Origin: Enoplosus armatus
Taxonomy: Eukaryota > Chordata > Actinopteri > Centrarchiformes > Enoplosidae
DNA length: 64,000 bases
Direction of reading: 5' to 3'
Assembly: GCF_043641665.1 (NCBI RefSeq)
Contig: NC_092198.1
Coordinates: 16,211,001-16,275,000, forward strand
The stretch's first letter is position 1. Every line of letters begins with the position of its first letter. The notes under the pieces were generated by a model. The model was not told the origin of the DNA. It saw only the letters and a list, made by a program, of their open reading frames with translations, and did no database searches. Positions 58,114 through 64,000 of this stretch are shown here, piece after piece. Position numbers and translations under genes: made by a program.

Positions 58114-60008
58114 ATCCTTCCTCCCGACTTCTGGGTATATTTCCCGTGCGAGGCTGTGTGCTGCTACTTTAAGCGGGCTTTGATTGTCAGATGGGCTGAT
58201 AACCCTTCTCCCTCCCTTCCCAGCATCTGTCAATCACCACGGAGCCTGTGAGCCACGAGGGGCATAAGAAGCTCCACAGCCAGAAGGGAAGTGACACACA
58301 GAGAAAGAATTAGAGACAGAAACACACACTCACAAATACAGGGAGAGTAAAAACCTACTCTGGACCCATTAGTGGTCCAGCAGGCAAAGCATTGGCTGAA
58401 CTCAATCGAAGCCTGTTTCAGCATTTCTGATCATTAAACTAATGCCCAGAGTTAGGGATGGAACTCGGTCCCCCGTTGTCTCCATTAATCTATTAGTGTT
58501 TATTGACTGGTCTAGTTTCTTGCTTGGAGATAATCATGTTTCCCAAACATGCCCTATTTAATCTTCCTTCATTTGCTAATTTGACAGAGCTGCTAGTTGC
58601 TGAGAAAGACTAACATGCCGAGACTGTCACATACTGTTGTGTTCATACTCTGCTGGGGCTGTGTCCTCCGCACATGGTAGTCCTAAGACTGTTGATGAGG
58701 GTGTGTAATAAGGCCTGTCTGAGCTTAGCAAGCATTATTTAACCAGTACAATGATTTATAAAGGACCAATAGGTTATCAATATATCATTAAACGTTTAAT
58801 TTTTAAAATGTTTAATTTCTTTTGTATTTATTTTTATCAGTGACTTAATTTTATGATACATTTCTCTTAGATTTCTGTTATTTTTATGTGCTTTAAACAA
58901 TAGGCCTAAATGATAATGTAGATTTGACAACTGTACGATAATATGATTGATTTCACACAAAGTGAATATGAAGTGAATATGAATACAAAGTTTTAAATGT
59001 AAAGGGGGTTGCTCTAGTGACGAATCCACAAAAGAATATCCCCTGGCTCTGCAGCTGCCCTCAGCTCTACCTCTTCAGCATTGTTTTGGTTTTACGGCCT
59101 GCAACTTCCAGAAATCCAGTAATGCAGGTTTAATTTCAATGAAATCACCACAATCAATGGATTTGCTTGTGGAGCCCAAGCAAATTTGAAAGGTGCTTTA
59201 GCTTGAAATTCATCTTTGGCGAACAAATGTGCACCACTGACCAAATGGAAACTGTCTCGACAGCACTAACCTTTTAGGGAAAGGAGGGAACTGGACCGTC
59301 CAAAATGGAGTAAAGTGTTAGCTCCCACCATCATTTTTATAACCCTCCTCTGTAGAATAATAGAGGCACTGCCAATAGAGCTTTCCAGTGATTAATACAA
59401 TATTCATCCATTGAAAACCATTGTTTCATCTGAATCTATGATTCAACAATGACGACAACCTTTTCCTTTCAACATACGTCAGAGTAATCTACTTATTTTG
59501 ATTAATATTAGAGGGCTGAAATCAGTTTTTTACAATAACTGTAATGGATTGCGGTTACCAACTTTCTTGTGAACAGATTAATGAAAATCTTTACATGCAA
59601 CCCTACCTGCTGACACCTATTTTGAACAGGAGTTTTTTCAGCGGCAGCAGCAGCAGAGGGAGATTTCAGCAAATTAACGGTTGCACGCTGCCTTCATGAC
59701 GCCTGCCTGCCCCCTGCATCAAATTCTAATGACAGGATTGTGAAAAACCCAGACAGGATTATACAAACAAAGAGTGGAGGTGTGATGAGGTGTCAGAGCA
59801 AAAAGAAATAATTGTCAACATGTGTCAGATGCCCACCAGTAATTACGCACCAACGTGTGGTGTGTGTCTGCGTATATAAATGCATGTAAATTAAATTCCT
59901 CCGTATGTCTACTTATGCATGCATTTGTGTTTTATTGATGTGTATGTCTGTTTTTGAGAGCACTTGAGGGCATCCATGCATGTGGGAGAATGTGTACACC
60001 TCTGAGCC
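58114..60008. other. gene-free unique DNA
   Basis: AT-rich unique sequence. A small tandem (gaagtgaatat twice) lies near 58,963-58,983. Sections 58,480-58,600 and 59,630-59,780 are complex and repeat-free and may be conserved non-coding DNA; unproven. Confidence 0.4.
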
Positions 60009-60026
60009 TGTGTGTGTGTGTGTGTG
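60009..60026 (+). repeat. (TG)9 microsatellite
   Basis: Clean short array. Confidence 0.93.
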
Positions 60027-60529
60027 ACAGTAATAAATGTGGCGAGAGGGAGGTGGCAGCGGAGAGTGATGGATCGTCCGTGTGCTGCAGGCTGAGTCTC
60101 CGGGGAGGGACTCTGCTACATCCTACCAGGGAGGGACAACTTAGAGTAATTGGGTCACTGGTACTGGGAGGAGAGTTTCTACCCAGCCATGCTTTTAAGT
60201 GAGAGAGTGGCACAAAAGGTAAGGAGAAAGTAGAGAGAGCAAGGATAAGCAGCGAGGAAGGAGGAGTGATAAATAATGAGAATGTGGTCTATGTGAAAGA
60301 GGCAGGCAGAGGAAAGCAGAAAAATAGAAGCAGAAAAAATGGGAGCAATAAAAAACAGGCAGCAGAAGCACAGTTGGCAAGAAATAAGCTGCTATTTTGT
60401 TTTTTGATACCTCACAGAAAAGCTGCCGTGATTACAGGCAGCCATGTATTCGAGGTTTTTTCCTGCGCAAGCTTGAGTTTGGATGGATTTCAGCCTGCAT
60501 GGCCTCCTATCAGGAAGTATACAATATGC
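60027..60529. other. unique DNA, nothing recognised
   Basis: Purine-rich in places (60,190-60,360). No recognised element upstream of the poly-A run that follows. Confidence 0.4.
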
Positions 60530-60550
60530 AAAAAAAAAAAAAAAAAAAAA
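60530..60550 (+). repeat. poly-A run (A21)
   Basis: Long homopolymer. The upstream sequence was checked for a SINE or LINE body and none was recognised, so it is listed as a simple repeat, not a retrotransposon tail. Confidence 0.93.
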
Positions 60551-61439
60551 CTGAGCTAACTCTTGCATGCATCCTCTTCTTCTGTTCTTCTTCCAGGAGA
60601 GCTCAGCGGTCAGATCACATCAAACTCTCCTTTAATGAACACAAAGAGGTGCAAAAGACCGGTCGGGGAAAAATAAAGGCGAGTCTTCAGGGCCGCTTAT
60701 GGGTTCTGAGCCACAGGAGGAGGAGGAGAAGAGAGATGTAGAGATGGAGGGAGAAGACAGAGGGAGAAATGTGGGCGTCCTCTGCTGCTTTGGCAAGACT
60801 GAAAGGTCAGAGATTGAGTATTGTGTAAATCTATCACTACAACGCCGGAAGGCTAATACACTAGAGCTGGCTGCCACCCTGCTGTTTCTGGCCTTGTCTC
60901 CTGCTCTAACCCTGTCCAGGTCAACTGTCTCTTTTTCAATTTTATGAAGATATACTGAATACGTAAATCTCCCACTTTGTTGAATTTGCACCATTTCCAG
61001 CTGCATCAGCTTCTTATCACAGACCGAAAAAAACATCCAGGTCAGGTGAATTTGAATCTCTACGTTGCCATTAGGCGTGAATGTGTTTGGTTGACTCTGG
61101 AGCCCAGTGCACGCTGTGATATGCTACAGTCCAGTATGACCCAGAATAAGAATTATTATACCCAATGACAGTGGAACATTTTACAACCGAAACATAAACT
61201 TGTCAAGGCTCTCTGACAATCTATGTCATGGCGATACTGTTTCTAAATTACTTCTGTACGGCAATTTCTTGTCTTCAAGTTATCAGCTGACATATGATAC
61301 CAATAAATGGTATCGCCAGTAAGTAAGTGTTGGCTGACATATCTGCCCAGAGTGTTTACTGGTCCAGCTCTAGTAAGTAACTTTTAGCCTGAGGACCATT
61401 TTTTGTAGAACAACGAAAAACAGTATTTTAGCGATGTAA
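60551..61439. other. unique DNA, nothing recognised
   Basis: Contains a GGA-rich patch (60,715-60,770). Frames on both strands at 60,632-61,036 are mutual shadows. Confidence 0.4.
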
Positions 61440-61590
61440 TTTCCTACACGCCAAGGTCACGTCATCAAAATGCTCGTTTTGTCCGACCATCACTCCAAAA
61501 CCTCAAGATTTTCAGTGTAACACCAATCAAGAGTAAACACCTTTTTGTTTAGCCAGAAACAGATATGTGAGTTGTTGCAGGAAGACGACA
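61440..61590 (+). mobile_element. fragment of the gctgcgactacc repeat family
   Basis: 'caaggtcacgtcatcaaaat', 'ctcgttttgtccgaccatca', 'ctccaaaacctcaag' and 'attttcagtg' follow the inner part of the family annotated at 10,025-10,645 (its gtccaaagcc and attcagtttac blocks). Termini are not visible. Confidence 0.6.
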
Positions 61591-61599
61591 GTGGAAACG

Positions 61600-61718
61600 G
61601 GGGTCAGAGTCGAACTACGGGACCAATTCCAAAACTTTTAACTAACTATTATTTAGACACCAACATTTGTAAATAAATACATAAATAAGTAAAATAAAAT
61701 ACAGGAATTACCCTTTAA
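61600..61718 (-). mobile_element. right-end fragment of a TTAA-type MITE (TTAAAGGGTAATTC)
   Basis: The end 'caggaattaccctttaa' (TTAA at 61,715-61,718), preceded by 'gggaccaattccaaaac' and 'tatttagacaccaacat', matches the right half of a common fish MITE with TTAAAGGGTAA termini. The left end is not found, so the copy is truncated. Confidence 0.5.
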
Positions 61719-62454
61719 GGCTTTTTATGAAAGCTAGTGGGTTTTTTTTTTTTGCCACACAATGAGTGATGCATTTTATGCTTCCAGCAGGCACATCAAT
61801 AGCCACCTTTGATAAACAGACAAACAAAACAACATCACTTACAGAAACTCCAACCTCCAACAGAAAAAAGAAGAAAATCACCACGGTCGACAAGTGCTTT
61901 CTGAGAAAAAGCAGTGGAAGAACACCACTGCAGCAAAGATGGGAGCAAAAAAAAAGAATAATCCTACATTCTCTGCATCACCATGACACATGTCAAAGCT
62001 ACATTTTGATTTTGAATTTTTCTTATATTGCACTGTTACCCAGAGTGACTCACTGTGAAAAATGTGAAAGAGAAGGCAGACATGACATAAAGGTCAAAAC
62101 CTTGATTCAAACCAATGAAGCCAATATGACACAAGAAACTCTCCGCTCTTTTACTTCTACATCAACGTTCTGTATCTCCCTTTTGCTCATTTTTGTATCT
62201 TATCTTGCTCTTCTGTCCTTCACCTCTTCTTCATTTATCTGCCCGTCACATCTTTGCTCCCATTCTTATTTTCTTGCAATTATTTCACCAGCACTCTCCA
62301 TCGTCTGTTCAAACAGCCCTTGGACTGCACATTTCAACTGTATCACTGCTTTTACAGGCTTACAGAATTAATGCACGTTCATTTACAAAAACACAGTATA
62401 TCTGGCAGAACTTTGTTATCCTAAACAATTACTTGTCTTAGCTTCTGTTTTTCT
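61719..62454. other. gene-free AT-rich DNA
   Basis: T-run at about 61,741-61,752. The 201-codon plus frame at 61,766-62,371 is Ser/Thr/Leu-rich, unrecognised and probably chance. Confidence 0.4.
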
Positions 62455-62650
62455 TAGTCTGATCCAGTTATTGAATTTGCATAATGGGTAAAAAATGAGA
62501 AGCAAAAACATATTGCTCTGATTAGCTGTTGTGGTTTACACATGCAATTAAATGAATTTTAAACCGCAAATTAGACAGCAATTCATAAAGCATGCAAGTT
62601 TCACACTTTAATTGGGCTGAGAACCAGAATTTCTAAACATTTTATCATTT
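62455..62650. other. candidate conserved non-coding element (composition only)
   Basis: Repeat-free AT-rich sequence with dense homeodomain-type cores (gattagctgttgtggtttac, gcaattaaatgaattttaaa, ttaattgggctgagaacc). A TGTGGTTT motif of RUNX type is present. No coding frame. Inference from texture. Confidence 0.3.
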
Positions 62651-63503
62651 CAAATAGGCCTTATTACCGAGATGTCTTGAAAACAAGGCTCTACTGCAAG
62701 AATAAGCTTTTCCATACTGGATGTTAACATTACTTTAAGTTTTACAAGCAACTAACGTGAGAGACATGCAGGTTCTTTTGCTGTGATCAAACTGTATGAC
62801 TTATGATCAGCCAAGCAAATGTGAGCTGCATAGTCAATAAAATTCATTAACTCATGACTTCTGGACATGAATTGACTTTGTGTCCAAAATCAAAACCGGC
62901 TGTCTAACTTAAGAGGCCCCGAGTTTAGAAAATTCACAAATGAAGGGAGTAATCCAATGAAATATACATTCATTAGGTTGTAATGCGGTTAGTCTCTGTT
63001 GATTTGCCTTCCTAATTCATGGTCTGTAAGACCGCAATACTCGGAAGCATCATAAGTGGATGCCATTTTAAGTGTAATTCCCAACAGAAGGTATTTATTA
63101 TTAAAGAACATACTGTAATGCTTGTCTTAGTAATGCATTTTTAAATGTTAGACAAGAATAATTAATAATAAACTCCCACTTCACTTTACTTCAAAAGCAA
63201 AGCAACGCTGTGACACAAATGAGAGCTGACCCGTCACCTGAGAATCAATAGCTTTAAAGGAGTAGTAGTTTGAGTGTTTTGCAGCAAGATGTCTGCACTG
63301 CGGATTAAAAAGTCCACTATTTACCTCCGTCTCTGCTATAGTTTATTCTCTGATAACAACCTCATTCTCACTCTGCAGCAGCAAGTAGAGCCTTTCTTCA
63401 AACTGCTCAGCTTATATTGCTCAAGCTATTTGGGGAAATTTGTGCTATTTTGAAAAGGATGCTCACATTAATTTCAACTGTTGAAGAGAGTGTGTATGGT
63501 TTT
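62651..63503. other. gene-free unique DNA
   Basis: Unique AT-rich sequence. 62,930-63,060 is complex and could be conserved; unproven. Confidence 0.4.
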
Positions 63504-63826
63504 CAGCCACGCTAGCGGCATAGCTCTAGGAATAGCAATGCCAGTCGGTCAGTCTACCACTTTGGTCCTGACAGAAATATCTCATCAGCTGTAGATTGGA
63601 TTGCCATGAGGTTTGGTAGATATTCGCACTCCCCAGAGGATGGAGCCTACTGACTTTGGTGACTTTCCTGTAGCATCACCATGAGGTAGATTTATCTCAG
63701 CAACTATCAGGTGGATTACAGTGGCGTTTTGTATGGATGTTCTGTTACTGTCACTGCAAGCATGTTGGCATGCTGACCTTGGGCCTCACAGAGCTGCTCG
63801 CACGGGTGTATCGTCTTAGTCGTGTT
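63504..63826 (+). mobile_element. long dispersed teleost repeat, plus orientation, internally deleted
   Basis: Starts 'cagccacgctagcggcatag', then 'ctctaggaatagcaatgcca', 'accactttggtcctgaca', 'gattggattgccatgaggtt', 'tgactttggtgactttcctg' and, near the end, 'gcctcacagagctgctcgca'. This order matches the family at 11,690-12,262, read in the opposite direction. The middle of the family (the 'gctaattagcaaatgttagc' part) is missing, so the copy is internally deleted. Confidence 0.85.
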
Positions 63827-64000
63827 ACAAACATCACTGGAATTGATGTCGCTGTGCTCGAGAGCCCCTCAGCAGTCGTAGCGGGGACCACAGTAATTAC
63901 ATCCAGACCCAAGTTATTAATCAGCCTGTCTACCTCCAGGCAAACTTGCAATTTGAGAGTGTCAATCCAAAGAAACAGCATCAATCAAAGTGAGATGAAA
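63827..64000. other. unique DNA at window edge
   Basis: A minus-strand frame here (to 63,984) reads a varied peptide including LEVDRLINNLGLDVITVVPA, but it runs on into the repeat at 63,751-63,826 and is unrecognised. Probably chance; an exon continuing outside the window cannot be excluded. Confidence 0.3.

Noticed and set aside
60530..60550. A21 run as a retrotransposon tail
   Set aside because: The preceding sequence shows no SINE or LINE features.
61766..62371. 201-codon plus-strand frame
   Set aside because: Ser/Thr/Leu/Phe-rich read of T/C-rich DNA, with no recognisable domain.
63751..63984. Minus-strand frame with a protein-like stretch
   Set aside because: Half of it lies within the dispersed repeat at 63,504-63,826; the rest is too short to judge.
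1..64000. CRISPR arrays, operons, prophage, plasmid functions, tRNA or rRNA genes
   Set aside because: No regularly spaced identical repeats, packed genes or intact RNA genes are seen. The only tRNA-like sequence is the SINE head at 21,565-21,590.

Overview
The window looks like non-coding DNA from a ray-finned (teleost-like) fish nuclear genome. Long open frames are rare and none encodes a protein I recognise. Dinucleotide arrays ((CA)n/(TG)n, (GA)n) are dense. Several dispersed repeats match families I know as common in teleosts: TTAA-flanked MITEs, a tRNA-derived SINE, a Tc1-like transposon remnant, the 3' end of an L2/CR1/Rex1-like LINE, and two long non-autonomous repeat families. There are no operons, ribosome binding sites or CRISPR arrays. 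I found no convincing exon chain, so the DNA is probably intronic or intergenic.

Layout. 1-3.5 kb is unique AT-rich DNA with a G22 tract. 3.9-4.8 kb carries two complete TTAA-flanked MITEs, 84 bp apart. 5.2-5.8 kb is a CA-rich cluster. 7.3, 10.0-10.6 and 11.7-12.3 kb hold further dispersed repeats. 12.6-20.7 kb is mostly unique DNA with microsatellites, purine/pyrimidine-biased tracts and a short direct repeat. 20.75-21.8 kb is a Tc1-like remnant interrupted by a SINE. 22.95-23.34 kb is another MITE. 23.3-33.7 kb is largely unique and contains a perfect 33-bp palindrome at 30.73 kb. 33.77-34.41 and 36.71-37.33 kb are two nearly identical copies of a ~0.62-0.65 kb unit with a 115-codon open frame and splice-like borders. 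40.8-41.4 and 45.2-46.5 kb are diverged copies of one old repeat, the second carrying a LINE fragment. 49.3 kb has a 111-bp TG/TGCG array. 50.6, 61.4-61.7 and 63.5-63.8 kb hold more repeat fragments.

No set of genes working together is visible. The features that repeats do not readily explain are the young local duplication at 34/37 kb with gene-like segments around it, the 33-bp palindrome, and several stretches that look like conserved non-coding elements by composition only. All family assignments are from memory of typical sequences, without database searches.
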